The position numbers and the translations under genes are program-made. A stretch of DNA of 64,000 bases from Elmis aenea (taxonomy: Eukaryota; Arthropoda; Insecta; Coleoptera; Elmidae). Shown here one piece after another: positions 1-11,780 of this stretch; the first letter of the stretch is position 1; each line of letters opens with the position of its first letter. Under the pieces are notes generated by a model. It worked only from the letters and a program-made list of their open reading frames with translations, was not told where the DNA came from and searched no databases. The stretch is taken from the NCBI GenBank assembly GCA_947652605.1, contig OX393577.1:28089466-28153465 (forward strand). The letters run 5' to 3'.

Positions 1-894
1 TTTGAAAAACGAACCATTGAAAACTTGGAAATCACTAACTTGTTTGCACTACCGAAAAATATGCATTATTTGACAGTTGTTAGAAATAGTCGTTGCAATT
101 GTTTAATCACCAGTCACCACACCAAGGCCTACCTTATTTTTGCAAATTTTCATATTTTCCCTAGGTTAAACATACGGATGCTTTACATGGGTGAAAAGCA
201 TTTGTTATGGAAATAAGAAAAACAAAAGTTAGGAATGACCGCGCGAAACATAGTAGGCCTAGAATATTTTTAATGTCATTTTTAAAATCCTTATTAGTTA
301 CTTCACCGATCCTGAAAATTTGGCGCACAAATCTTTTCTAATAAAGGTAATATGGAGGTTTTAAGAAATATACATTTTTCGTTTTTATCGTAGTACTACG
401 TAACAGGATGAATTATTGAAAATGTTTAACTGGATTATTGTTACGCATGTAATTGCGCAACTTTTTCCCCATTTAACCGATTTTGTATTTCTAACGGTTT
501 CGAGAAACCCATGTACTTCATTTTAAACTAGACATCCTGTATATAGTAGTAAAGAATAATAAGACAAAACAAAACAAATATATCACATATGAAAAGTAAA
601 GTTCAAAATTATATTTTTGTATATGTATAAAGAATGAACAGTACAAGATAAGTTTGATGAACCTGATATATCTAATAATGATAAAACGAGCCACACCTTA
701 ATGTCACCAGAGTTACAGTATTGTTATTAAATAAATTTTGGATTCGTATTCAATGAACCCGAAACTTTGAATTAACTGTCTATTTTAATGTTAGCGATCC
801 AAGTACCTACTTGGCCAAAATATGTAGGTAACCATAAAAAATAGAGATTGTTTAGTTGAAAATTGTTCTCATCAAGAATTAGGGATTATCCTAA
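1..894. other. AT-rich non-coding DNA, no gene seen
   Basis: No exon or recognisable domain was found on either strand; the only ORFs are short and have no family resemblance. It may be intron or 5' flank of the cGLR gene whose exons begin at 3669, but nothing in the sequence decides this. Confidence 0.5.
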
Positions 895-1974
895 ATACGA
901 GAATCATATTATTATCGAATGTTACTAAATGGAGAAAACCTTACACGAAGTTATTTAGTTTATTCAAAATCGCGATAAACGGCTTTTGTTATCATTGTAA
1001 AATATTTATTGACCAACATTAGCAACTTACTAATAAATATGTTGTCTTGATTGAAAACGGTTCAAAATATAGTGAACTTAAAATGTCGTTAAGTAATAAA
1101 TGTTCGATTGATTCAACACTACAAAATTATTCCAAACTGACAACGTATCCGAACATCATAAAAAACATAATGCTAATTATTTAGATAAGAAGATATAAAA
1201 TGAAATCATTCATGTTATTTCTGAAGCCATAAAACAAAATATTTTAGAAAAAGTTAAGACTCGAAATATTATTCTTTAATTCTTGATACCACCCTGGACT
1301 TAAGCCACACAGATCAATTGACTATAGTTATTAGATTTGTTAATCGCAATAAAGATCCAAATATCGCGAAAATTGTAGAACATTTTTTTTGTGTTTTCTG
1401 TCTGTAGACTTTATAACCGGTAAAGGATTATTCGAGCTTATTATCAATCTTTTAAAATTATTGAATTTCAATATTTGGGATTCACGAGCTTTTTTCATTT
1501 CATGTGTTGCAATTCTTTAAATTTGATAATTAACGATGCAACGCCGATCTTTTTTTCCCAGAAATTCCAAAGAGAAAAAAATAATTTATTTCGCGATTTT
1601 AGACACCACAATATCATGAATTACAAAAGATATGTATAATCGAAATAGCACAATGAAGATTTAAATTTATCCACAAAATAAATTAATTATTAGAATGGAG
1701 TGGTAAAGATCTATTAAAACACTGCAAAGATTTACACCAACAACTGAGCGTCAATAAAAATTCGGACGATCGGGATATTGACGGTACGATTTTGGCCTCA
1801 CTAAGTTTAAACTGTATTTATAAAAATAAATTAACAGAAACGTTTCCAAATACTGCCATTGTATTGCGTATTTATTAACTTTTACCCGAATCTATAGCTT
1901 TCGGGGAAATTAGTTTTTTAAAGCTAAAATTAATAAAAATAACAACAATGTCCAAAGAACGTTTAGGAGGATAA
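895..1974 (+). pseudogene. Decayed hAT transposase (ZMYM1/DUF4371-like)
   Basis: Seen: pieces in different frames, broken by stops and frameshifts, match the order of a hAT transposase of the ZMYM1/DUF4371 type. From left to right: NGEK..TRSYLVYSKS (about 930-985), resembling the TTF-type zinc finger that precedes DUF4371; KQNILEKVKTRNII, then ILDTTLDLSHTDQLTIVIRF (about 1280-1340), the start of DUF4371; and the C-terminal dimerisation region with FPNTAIVLRI, then ESIAFGEISFLKLKLIK and MSKERLGG (to 1974), corresponding to the family's SAERSFSKLKLIK / MSQERL. Family knowledge: these proteins are cut-and-paste transposases. It is clearly inactive. Flanking TIRs were not found. Confidence 0.75.
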
Positions 1975-2609
1975 ATATGTAAATAATAATGAAATATATT
2001 AAAGTTTGGACGTTCGACTGTAACTTTTGTTTGAGAATGCGTAAACTTTTTACATTTAAATTACCAGAAAAATAAAAGGGATTGGTCAAAATAGGAAGGT
2101 CTTAACAGCGCAAAACAGTTTGAAAAAATTGAGATTAAAAAATATTTTTTACAATAAGGTTTAAACTACCTAGAATTTAGTAATTAAATGTTGCAAGATT
2201 TCCTATCGTAAAATTGTATTACTTAAAATTCTGAACTGAATGATTTGAATAATCTGGCGTTTTGGCACGAAATCAAAATAAGTATACCACAAACTATGCA
2301 AAACTTAAATTACTCAGGAATTTGCGGCCCCTTTGGTTAGCCTGCCCTTGTGCGGTGCACAACCTGCCACCCTACACGCGGCGGCCCTAATTACATTCCT
2401 ACATAAACAAAAAACTTTGATCTATTACCGTTTTTTTGCAATTTTGGATTAACGGTAAAATTTAAACATCTTGTATATTATATGAAAAATCATTTAAATG
2501 CACACACTTTGTAATATAGGTACTTTTTAAGGCTCTATCAATAAATAATCTCAAAAATGTACAATAATTATTACAATGTCTGGTGCATACATACACACAC
2601 ACATATGTA
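1975..2609. other. AT-rich non-coding DNA
   Basis: No coding signal. A short GC-richer patch at about 2323-2390 looks like a decayed repeat but could not be assigned. Confidence 0.4.
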
Positions 2610-3339
2610 TAGGGTGGTCCACTTTTTTGTAGCAGTCGATACAAAAACTCATTTTAAAGCGAATATTCCATATCAACATTGATCCATAAACGCTTCATTT
2701 TAAAGATACAGGGTGTTGAAATTTTCGAAAAAATATCGATTATTTTTAACCGTTTTCCAACCAGTAGATATATTCAAACCAAATTTGGTATACAACACCA
2801 CCTTACAGGTTACCACATTCGGTGAGAATTTCAAGCCCCACAAGCAACCAGTGGCGGAATTGTGGGGGTTCAGTTCCAATAAATTTTAAAAAATAAACTA
2901 GTACTGTCCTGTTCAAAATCAACCTCGAACTTGTTTTTGTGTAGAGAATTTCATTTTAAACAAAACGTGTCTCTTGAATTTTCTTCGTATCGGCCACCGT
3001 TTGGCGGGAAATTCGATTTATTTTCCTATTCTCCCGAAAAATTAGCTCATACATTCGATCCAAAAATATCGAAAAAAGCAGAAAATTGCAAGTTGCAGAG
3101 TAAATGCTCAAAATGTGGCTCATTAATCGTCAATTTAGCGAAACTTTTCTCTCATCATCAGTATGTTCTGTTATTAAAAACTGCAAAAATCAGTAAATAC
3201 TTCTTTATTTCGAACATTAGCGATATTTTTAGATCGAATTTAAAAGCTAATTTTTCGCGAGAACTGCTGATATGGAATATTCGCTTTAAAATGAGTTTTT
3301 GTATCGACTGTCCTGCTACAAAACAGTGGACCACCCTAT
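2610..3339. mobile_element. Terminal-inverted-repeat element, about 730 bp
   Basis: The left arm starting TAGGGTGGTCCAC (2610 on) and the right arm ending GTGGACCACCCT (to about 3337) are reverse complements for about 85 bp with one small indel. A 145-codon ORF inside (2931-3368) runs into the right arm and has no recognisable domain. No transposase is present, so it is non-autonomous. The TA-rich flanks allow a TA target site but do not prove one. It belongs with the other foldback elements here whose termini resemble TACAGGGTG. Confidence 0.65.
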
Positions 3340-3668
3340 ATATGTATACGGAGATCATCGCAAAATAGTCAACATGTAAATTTGTTGAAATTGTCGAATT
3401 CAAAAGTTTTTTCGAAAATAATATTTCCCTTATATTACGTGTGGCGAAAATAAGGTCTAATATAATTTTAGAAGATCATTTGAGTTTGAATCTAAAAAAT
3501 TAAAAATATGTAGTGCTCTATTTAAAAAAAAATTGTATTGGCACATTTAATGATTATATCATTGATTTATAATCAAGGACTATATTATAATGTTATCTAT
3601 TTGTTGCAAATGATAATTTTATTTTAAAGGTTGTTGAAAACTATATCATTCATCCGTTTTAAATATAG

Positions 3669-6600
3669 GTTAAAGTTCATAAAGCAGGACCTGCATTTAC
3701 ATTGAAACTATCTGCATACAGCATTAATATAGACGTTGATTTGGTTCCCAGCTTTGTATTTACAGAAGATAAATGGCCCATTGAAGGTTATCGATCAAAT
3801 CCAGAGCCCTCTAAAGTAAGATTCACAAAAGATTGCTAAAACATTAGTATATTTTTATTTATACAAATTACTTTGTTTAATTATAATTGTTATTATTTCT
3901 CGAAGTATCAGTGACAGTGTACGACAGGGTTACCAGACGTCCCAGTTTTTGCGGGACTGTCCAGCTTGGTCATTAGTTATATCACCTCCTATATTTTAAT
4001 TTATATGTCCTGCAAACCCAACTTCATTAGATATTGATGTGAGGCAGCATAATTTAATTTAATTTTAAATAATTGCATGCACCACTACCGTTAAAAATGG
4101 CAAAATTGACACAATAAATATTCATATGAGTGGTTAAATGCCGTATAAACACAATAGAATAATCTACAAATTATTTTATTTTTACAAAATGCATAAAACT
4201 GATGACAAATTTTCTGACAGATAGAATTTTTAATTGTTCCTAAAAGACCCGATGTTGCCGATAATGGACGATATTGGCGCCTTTCCTTTCAAGACCAAGA
4301 GAAAGTGTTGATAAAGAATAACAGGACATTAAAACCAGCTATAAGACTTCTTAAGGTATTTTGCAGTCTCGCTTTAAAATGTAAAATAAAATAATTAACT
4401 AGTAGTTACTAAAGGTACTACTTGCTGTACGCTGTACTGCTATAAAAAGTAAAAAATCAACACATTTATCTTATAGCGGCTGCGAGATGTACAAAATCAT
4501 CATCCCATAGCCAGTTACTATATTAAAACAGTGTTTTTATGGGAAGTTCAAGAAGGCGATAAAAGTCTTTGGGATAATTCTCTGAGTTATGTGTTTATGC
4601 AGGTTTGTTTTTAAAATAAATTATTATTTACATATGCCAGATTTTCATACACTAAGAAGCTTTTGGAAAAACATTCATTTTCATTGAAGAGATTTTTTTG
4701 ACCATATTTTCTACAGGATTAACACAGGTGCTAAAACAATGTAGTACTATTAACTATCATATTTTAAACTTTCAATTATAGTTTATCATCAGAGTGGTAG
4801 TTTGATTTTTGCATAAAAAAATGTAATACACTGATATGACATACTATCGGTGTAATTTAAAAAATAACCACAAAACATATAGAAATGGCAATTTCTAAAG
4901 TAATCAACTCAGAAGAAAAGCAATCTAATATCTTACAAAATTTGTATCGTAAATATTTACAACAATTTTATAGTACCATTATTTTATGTTAATCATGATG
5001 ATTAGTAATTAAAAAAAGATAATATTAATCAATATTTTATTTAATCATCTAAAATATTTTTTTAAAAATAATATTAAATTTCGTTATACATTATACACGT
5101 AATAAAAATATAACTGATTTAGATTACAAATAACAAATCAGTTTAATTTCAATACTTCTTTGACTTTGATATAATAACCAATGTTATCAACTTTTCTCTA
5201 ATGCAAAATAATTGTACATTGTACCAACATTATGGCTTTATAAAACATAATTATAGAAATATGATTAGTAGTATTAAAATAAAAGTTTGTGACAGTTTGG
5301 CTAGATTTTATTTTTATAGCCATGTAGATTTTTTATAAAAATCATTATTTTTGCATCAATAGTACCTATATTATACTTTTGAATTAAGAGAGCAATGGTA
5401 CTTTTTTCCAAATTTTGAATTGAGTACCGAAAAACGCTCCTTTACAGCAATTTAACTGACGTCATAGCTCTTAAGATAAGCTAGATCCCCATGTGCTTGG
5501 AATTTGGGGAATCATGTTTAGGTAACGCTATTGTTATGTGGCAATAATGATGGCATGTTTTTAGATGCTGAGAAAGTACAAAGAGAAAATTGAGAGTAAA
5601 AATATTCCATATTTTTGGAATGAAGAGAACAATCTCATTGGGGCAGTTAAAAATGCAGCTTTAGGCGACATAAAAAATAAATTAAATAATATTATTAAAG
5701 ATATAGAGAAACATCCAAATGATCAATACGTTATTGTTAAATATATGGGTAATATGGGTGAGTTTAAATTTTTACTTAATTTCGTTGGTAATAGTAATTT
5801 AGTAATAGGTAATGCAGTTTTAAGTTGTTTAGTGCAAGAAATGTATTGTCAGGTGCAGTGTTTAACAATATTGGGAAAATAATAGCAGGTATTGATGGTC
5901 ACAAATTTTTCCTAGATTGATTTTTTGTTTGTTTTATGACAACCAAATTTGTGTTTTTCTTATGGGCGCAATTTTCGCTATTTACATAATCAAATAGCAT
6001 TTATTTTTTTGAATTTTGATGTATAACACATGGTATTTTACTTCTTCTTTTATTGTCAAATTTGAAAAAAATGCGTTTTAAACAATAATCACTATAAATC
6101 AGGTTGGCCAATCATTATAGTTTAGGGTGTTTCATAATTGAATGCTAATCCTTAAGGGTATTATTCCTTGGATGATGTTAAGAAAAAAAGTTCATATCAA
6201 TGTAGGTCCGCAACAGCCGTATTTTTGAGATACAGGGTGTTTTTTGAATTTTAGTAGGTAGGTACTAACTAGGTATAAAAACACATTTTTTTCAGAAAAA
6301 AAAATTGTTCTTTTTCTACCAATGGCGTCCGTACTAACATGTCCTTGAATATTTTTAATGAAAAAAATGATACGCCACTGTTTTTTTTCAAAGTAAATGT
6401 TATTTTTATAATTTTACTTTATCTCTTAGTAAAAATGGCCTTTAGACTTTTTTTTGTCCGACGAACGGTTTTCGAGTAAAAAAGTAAAAGGCTATTAGGT
6501 ACTCTTGAAGAGTAAAAGAGTAAATACATTCAAGGACATGTTAGTACCGACGCCATTGGTAGAAACAGAACAATTGTTTTTTCTGAAAAAAATGTGTTTT

Positions 6601-9600
6601 TATACCTAGTTAGTACCTAGCTACCTACCAAAATTCAAAAAACACCCTGTATCTCAAAAATACGGCGTTTGCGGACCTACATTGATATGAACTTTTTTTT
6701 CTTAAAATCATCCAAGGAATAACACCCTTAAGAATCAGCATTCAATTATGAAACACCCTGTATTGTTTCAATGACAAACCAATAAACAAATTAAAAGTTT
6801 TGAAAGCCTAGATTAATTGATTTGTAACAAAAAACAGTGGCGTATCATTTTTTTCATTAAAAATATTCAAGGACATGTTAGTACCGACGCCATTGGTAGA
6901 AACAGAACAATTTTTTTTTCTGAAAAAAATGTGTTTTTATACCTAGTTAGTACCTAGCTACCTACCAAAATTCAAAAAACACCCTGTATCTCAAAAATAC
7001 GGCGTTTGCGGACCTACATTGATATGAACTTTTTTTTCTTAAAATCATCCAAGGAATAACACCCTTAAGAATCAGCATTCAATTATGAAACACCCTGTAT
7101 TGTTTCAATGACAAACCAATAAACAAATTAAAAGTTTTGAAAGCCTAGATTAATTGATTTGTAACAATGAATTTTAATTTTAAAAAAAAAACGCGATATG
7201 CTGCAAATTTTTTATACCGTTCTTTTAAGTTTTGTTATACTTTATCTTTATCACATAGGTACTTTATACAAATTTACTTAAGTTTCTGTTTAACGTAGAA
7301 AAATAGTGTTTTTTCCAGATATGTTTGTACTAAAACTGTTTTTTTTTTATTGACATCTGAAACCTTTCTGCGATATTTTTCTCTGAGTTTGGCAAAAGCC
7401 CCATATTTACCTAAGTTTCTTTCCAATGCACAAAAATACGTGTGTGAGGGTTGTCTTGTTTCTGGGTATGTTTCTGCTTATCTTTGACTTGACAATATAG
7501 AATTTTTTTCAATGAATAAAAAGTTTGCAGAATATCGCGTTTTTCTTCATTATTAAAGTTCATTTTTACGAATTTATGAATGTGACAAGTAATAGGCTTT
7601 CAAAACTTTTAGCTTGGTTGCCATGGAAACGATATAAACGACCGGCCTACCTGATTTATAGTGGCTGTTGTTTAAAACGCATTTTTTCAAATTTGACAAT
7701 GAATGTAGAAGTAAAATAACATTTTCAATTTCTCTTTGGAATATTATTGAGCACGAAATTTAGCAACTTTGCCAAACTTAAACCTATACTCTTTTTTTTT
7801 AAATACTTTAAAAATGTTTCATTTTAAATTTCTGTGTGAAAACATTTTGGAGTTTATTTTTTAATAGTTTTTCACCCACGTCTTCATTCGTTTTAATTTC
7901 GGTATTACATATTGTATCCTTAAAACCAACTGTTTCCTTTAACTATTTACTGTCTGCTTAAAGCAGTGGTTTTCAACCTGTGGGGCGCGAGACTGCTGCA
8001 AGGGGGCGCGCAGCTATTACCAAAATATCATTTTTTAATACAAACAAACAAAAAGAACTTTATTTATACAGAATATGATATATTGTTTTGTGGCCCATTA
8101 AATAATTATTATATCAGGGCAGTATTTATGAAATTAGATTGTTAGAAAAAGTGAGAGGAACGGCGAATATTCAACGCCGCCGCCGAAGAAACGTGGCCTA
8201 AACGATTTTGAGATAAGGGATCGTCTACTAACCATACAAGCTACCGTTGGTGTAAATTTGAAGGTGGCAGGGTCTTCCGTTCGACCCAGCAATAGATTTT
8301 TGAAATAATCTTTGAATATTAGCCGCCGCCGAAGAAACGTAGCCTAAACGATTTTGAGATAGGGGATCGTCTACTAACTATACAAGCTACCGTTGATATA
8401 AATTTGAAGGTGGCAGGGTCCTCCCATCGATCCAGCAATAGATTTTTGAAATAATCTTTGAATATTCGCCGCCGTCGTAGAAACGTGGCCTAAACGATTT
8501 TGAGATAGGGGATCGTCTACTAACTATACAAGTTACCGTTGGTGTAAATTTGAAGGTGGCAGGGTCTTTTGTTAAAATTTGACAATTGGGCTTCCGCCTG
8601 CGGGGGTGGCCAATATTTTTTTACCATGATGGGCATATAGAGGCTGTGAATTTATAGCTACCCTGCAAAAATGAAGGTTTTGTCTTTTTTTTAACGGAGA
8701 TATTTAATATTGCCAATTTTTATTACTAAAGTAACGCGTGTAACTCCTTACAGGTTATTTATATCATTTAGTAACATAATTATTTCATGTAATACATTCA
8801 CCAAATTTATGTGAAATATATTATTTAGAAGTTACTACATATACAGGGTGTCCCAAATTCGAGTAAATGCATGGGGATCTCGCTTATCTTAAGAGCTACG
8901 AGGTCGGTTAAATTGGGGCAAAGTTGCGAAATTAGATGCTCAACAAATATCTGCAAAGAAAATTTTCATAGCTGTCTTAGTTCAAAAGTTATTCAAGAAA
9001 AACGGAAAAAATAGATTTTCGTTTTTTGTCCTATATCCCACATTTTTTAAGATATCGACAATCTGGAAGCACTTCTCCGTGGCAACTTCTTACGCTTTAT
9101 ATTTTGAGATAACATAGAATTTCCAACAACGTTTCGTGTCTTCAGAACCATCATCAACTTCATTTTTTTAAATACGGCGAAAAAATTTTAATCTTATAGT
9201 TGGATAGCATTTTGTCTTCTGATTTCAATGATGATATATGACACTTCATATCTAAAATGATATTTTACCACAACATTTTGAGAAAAACTCATATTGTCCA
9301 ATTTTTGAATCAAATAATCTTGTACAAAAAAAGCAAAATAAAAAACAAAACAATGTTTTTGTTTTTTTGTTGTTTTGTTAAAACTGTCACTTTGACATTA
9401 ATATGATTGTGATTAATTGTATAATTTGCAACCAGCTAAAAATTCTTTGAATTTGTGCTTTTTTTAATTAAATATAACAATCAACACTTTTTAAGGAATT
9501 CGAGAAATGTCATAATATACACAAATTTTTGTTTTCTCATGGCATGCTTTTTAATTTTCAACAGTTTATTCAATACTTCATTAAAATCAATTACAATATC

Positions 9601-11250
9601 ATATTTGTAACAACTTTTATTTTTCATAATTGACGAAAATTATTTTAACAATACTCGCAATACACGAAGGGATAGCGAATAAATAAATTAAAAATGTACT
9701 ACCAGAATATAGTGAAAATAAAAATTGCGAACAAAAGCACAAATATCAAAGAATTTCTAGCTGGTTGCAAATTATACAATTAAGCAAGATCATATAAATG
9801 TCAAAATGACAGTTTTAACAAAACAACAACAAAAGAATTGTTTTTTTTGTTTGTATGAGATTCTTTGATTCAAAAATTCGACAAAATAAGTTTTTCTTAA
9901 AATTTTGTGGTAAAATATCATTTTAGATATTAAGTGTCATATATCATTGTAATCAGAAGACAAAATGCTATCCGAATATAAGAATTAAAAAAATTCGGCG
10001 TATTTAAAAAAATGAAGTTGATGATGGTTCTGAAGACACGAAACGTTGTTGGAAATTCAATGTTATCTCAAAATGGAGAAGGGCTTCCAGATTGTCGATA
10101 TCTTAAAAAAATGTAGAAAATAGGACAAAAAAACGAAAATCAATTTTTTCAGTTTTTCTTGAATAACTTTTGAAGACAGCTATGAAAATTTTCTTTGCAG
10201 ATATTTGTTGAGCATCTAATTTCGCAACTTTGCCCTAATTTAACCGATCTCGTAGCCCGTAGATAAGCGAGATCCCAATGCATTTACTCGAATTTGGGAC
10301 ACCCTATATATGTACAGGCTGATTGAAATCCGAGTTTAAACATGGGGATCTCGCTTATTATAATAGCTAGAGTATAGGTTTAAATTTGGCAAAGTTGCTA
10401 AATTCGATGCTCATTGATAATGTAAAGAGAAATTGGAAATATTGGTATTTAAACCTATACCTACTCTAACTATTATAATAAGCGAGATCCCCATGCTTAA
10501 ACTCGAATTTCAATCACCCCGTATACTAAAAGATTTTGTAAAAGCAATGAAATAAGATTGCAATTGCTTGAGATATTTAAAATCTTGTAAACGTTCAATT
10601 CTTATTTATTTTATTTTAATGCTCGCATACCTAAGTAATTTTATAGACAATAACTTTCTACTTGTCTAATTTTTTTTGTATTCAAGATTCATATTCCAAT
10701 TCAGATTCAGATTGGAATTCAATTCAAGTGCAAAATTCATCAGAATTCAATCAAAATAATGCTATAAGAAATATAGCAGTTGCTGGGGGCATAGCTGCAG
10801 GATTATTGACACTTGGTAAATATACTCAATTTTTATAAAACATGACATGTTTATAGAAGTTACTGTATTAATAATAATAATAAATAAGATTGCAATTGCT
10901 CAAGATATATAAATCTTGTAAACGTTTAATTCTTATTTATTTTATTTTAATGTCCACGTATTACGTATGCATAAGTAATTTTATAGATAATAATTTTATA
11001 CTAGCTTAATATTTAATTTTTCTGTATTCAAGATTCATATTCCAATTCTGATTCCGATTCCGATTCAGACCCCGGTTCAGACCCCGATTCACATGTAGAG
11101 GAAAATTCATTAGAATTCAATCAAAACAACACTCTTAGGAATATAGCAGTTGCTGGGGGTATAGCTGCAGGATTAACTGCACTTGGTTTTGGCCTAAATG
11201 CTATTTTCAATCGTACAACCACGGACAACAACAAAGATAAAAAAAAGTAA
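3669..11250 (+). CDS. cGLR: cGAS-like receptor (Mab-21 nucleotidyltransferase), 5'-partial
   Basis: Exons 3669-3815, 4221-4355, 4477-4602, 5565-5757, (10687-10815) and 11033-11250; all junctions are AG/GT and phases agree (0,0,0,1,1). Without the optional exon the window encodes 272 residues. Exon 1 has [20 protein letters not shown] followed by LVPSF, the strand carrying the third catalytic Asp in cGAS. Exon 2 has [11 protein letters not shown], and exon 3 has [11 protein letters not shown], a Mab-21 C-lobe signature. Exon 4 has [12 protein letters not shown]. The human cGAS zinc thumb is absent, as in insect cGLRs. The last exon adds an Asp/Ser-rich linker, then [20 protein letters not shown] and a basic end DNNKDKKK, which looks like a tail anchor. 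The family senses dsRNA or DNA and makes cyclic dinucleotides that activate STING. The GS and ExD exons must lie left of the window, so catalytic competence cannot be judged. An AATAAA lies at 11368. For exon 4 an alternative donor at 5749 is also in phase. Confidence 0.88.
5883..6116. repeat. Left part of a repeat split by insertion
   Basis: This stretch (CACAAATTTTTCCTAGATTG through ATAAATCAGGTTGGCC) has a second copy at about 61670-62030. Its inverted partner is at about 7500-7720, so the pair forms the arms of a foldback element interrupted at about 6117-7170 by other inverted-repeat DNA. No coding content. Confidence 0.6.
6117..7170. mobile_element. Foldback element with duplicated right arm in cGLR intron 4
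   Basis: Left arm 6121-6385 (AGGGTGTTTCATAATTGAAT...) pairs with 6526-6765 (...ATTCAATTATGAAACACCCT). A second copy of the right arm follows in direct orientation at about 6831-7110, including the flank TGTTTCAATGACAAACCAAT, which occurs at 6766 and again at 7104. The sequence GATACGCCACTG at about 6370 finds its complement only in the second right arm. The original arm pair is therefore probably left plus second right, with the first right arm a later partial duplication. No ORF of interest. Confidence 0.7.
7171..7971. repeat. Right part of split foldback plus AT-rich intron
   Basis: About 7500-7720 is the reverse complement of 5885-6110 (ATTTATAGTGGCTGTTGTTT, then CAAATTTGACAATG...GAAGTAAAATA). 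The small ORF 7525-7719 lies inside it and is not a gene. The remainder to 7971 is AT-rich intron with no recognised feature. Confidence 0.5.
7972..8158. mobile_element. Truncated hAT-type MITE end
   Basis: It begins CAGTGGTTTTCAACC and continues with GGGGCGCGAGACTGCTGCAA. It is the inverse-orientation relative of the complete hAT element at 17153-17427, sharing the internal region with GGCCCATTAAATAATTATTA. The far terminus is missing and the sequence changes abruptly into a 146-bp tandem array. Confidence 0.7.
8160..8575. repeat. 146-bp tandem repeat, about 2.8 copies
   Basis: The marker GAAGAAACG (or GTAGAAACG) recurs at 8185, 8331 and 8477, exactly 146 bp apart. Each unit carries CCTAAACGATTTTGAGATA, GGGATCGTCTACTAAC and GAAGGTGGCAGGGTC. 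The copies differ at a few percent of positions. The unit is more GC-rich (CCGCCGCCG) than its surroundings. It resembles a short satellite-like array inside, or next to, the truncated hAT element. Confidence 0.85.
8576..8841. other. Intronic DNA, no feature identified
   Basis: It contains GGGCTTCCGCCTGCGGGGG and AT-rich DNA. Nothing assignable. Confidence 0.3.
8842..10313. mobile_element. Large foldback element, about 1.47 kb
   Basis: The left end ACAGGGTGTCCCAAATTCGA and the right end TCGAATTTGGGACACCCTAT are reverse complements. The inverted homology continues with small indels to about 9460 on the left and 9735 on the right. This leaves arms of roughly 600 bp and a loop of under 300 bp. 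Internal landmarks match across the arms, for example GAAGACACGAAACGTTG and AACCAGCTA. There is no transposase. It sits in cGLR intron 4 and would form a very long hairpin in the pre-mRNA. Confidence 0.8.
10313..10523. mobile_element. Foldback MITE, about 210 bp
   Basis: TACAGGCTGATTGAAATCCG at the left and CGAATTTCAATCACCCCGTA at the right form inverted repeats of about 80 bp containing GGGGATCTCGCTTATTATAA. Related single arms occur at about 16030-16112 and 62170-62297. It directly abuts the larger foldback to its left. Confidence 0.75.
10550..11185 (+). repeat. Tandem duplication of the cGLR terminal exon and its acceptor
   Basis: 10550-10815 and 10883-11185 are diverged direct copies. 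Each contains an intronic AT-rich stretch beginning AATAAGATTGCAATTGCT, an acceptor TGTATTCAAG, then ATTCATATTCCAATTC, and coding for an acidic/Ser linker plus [13 protein letters not shown]. Copy 1 has a donor at 10816 in the same phase, so it can be spliced into copy 2. If read through, it stops at 10836-10838, with an AATAAA at 10879-10884. The gene could therefore make a short-tail form (250 residues from the window), a long-tail form that skips copy 1 (272), or a double-tail form. Which are made is not visible from DNA. Confidence 0.85.
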
Positions 11251-11693
11251 TACAGACTGCTCCTTGCTGGATTTTTGATCAAAACCATAAAGTATGATCG
11301 GTGGATCATTTGTCTGTAAAGTGATCCATAAATGATTTACTAGTAATTTTAGAGGAATATAACATAAAATAAATTATTTTTTAAGATATTACCTACATGT
11401 ATAAAGGTTTTTTTTTTCATTATACGAATGAATTTATCAACTTATTTAGAACTGATAAGTCTATATGTACTTAAAAAACCTATGAAGAGGTCCACAGATA
11501 TTACAATAAATATATTATGTAGTAATAAAATATATTTTTCTTGTTTATAATTCATAGTGATACATTTAATTAATGGTTCATAAACTTTGAATGTATGTAT
11601 GTATATTGTAAAACTGATGCGTAAAATATTTATGGAATAATATTTTAAACCAGGGTGGATAAAAATCATGATTTAAAAAAAAAAAACAAAAAA

Positions 11694-11780
11694 ATCGATT
11701 TATTTGATTTAAATCAGATTTTTTTGATTTAAATCAGATTTTTTTGATTTAAATCAGATTTTTTTGATTTAAATCAAATG
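11694..11780. repeat. 21-bp tandem repeat of GATTTAAATCAG-poly(T)
   Basis: About four copies of a 21-bp unit containing the palindrome TGATTTAAATCA separated by T-runs. The complementary version occurs at 13060-13140 at the other end of the hAT element, so these are its subterminal repeats. Confidence 0.8.

Noticed and set aside
2931..3368. 145-codon ORF
   Set aside because: Lies inside and runs into the arm of a TIR element; no domain and composition like the repeat.
1..3668. Search for the upstream cGLR exons (GS and ExD motifs)
   Set aside because: No frame shows a GS...ExD pattern; only a hAT relic and a TIR element were found, so these exons probably lie outside the window.
8160..8575. 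Possible CRISPR array
   Set aside because: Units are contiguous 146-bp repeats without spacers, in insect intronic DNA.
11694..11780. Possible regulatory array of homeodomain-like sites
   Set aside because: The TGATTTAAATCA repeats are present at both ends of the hAT element and are best read as its subterminal repeats.
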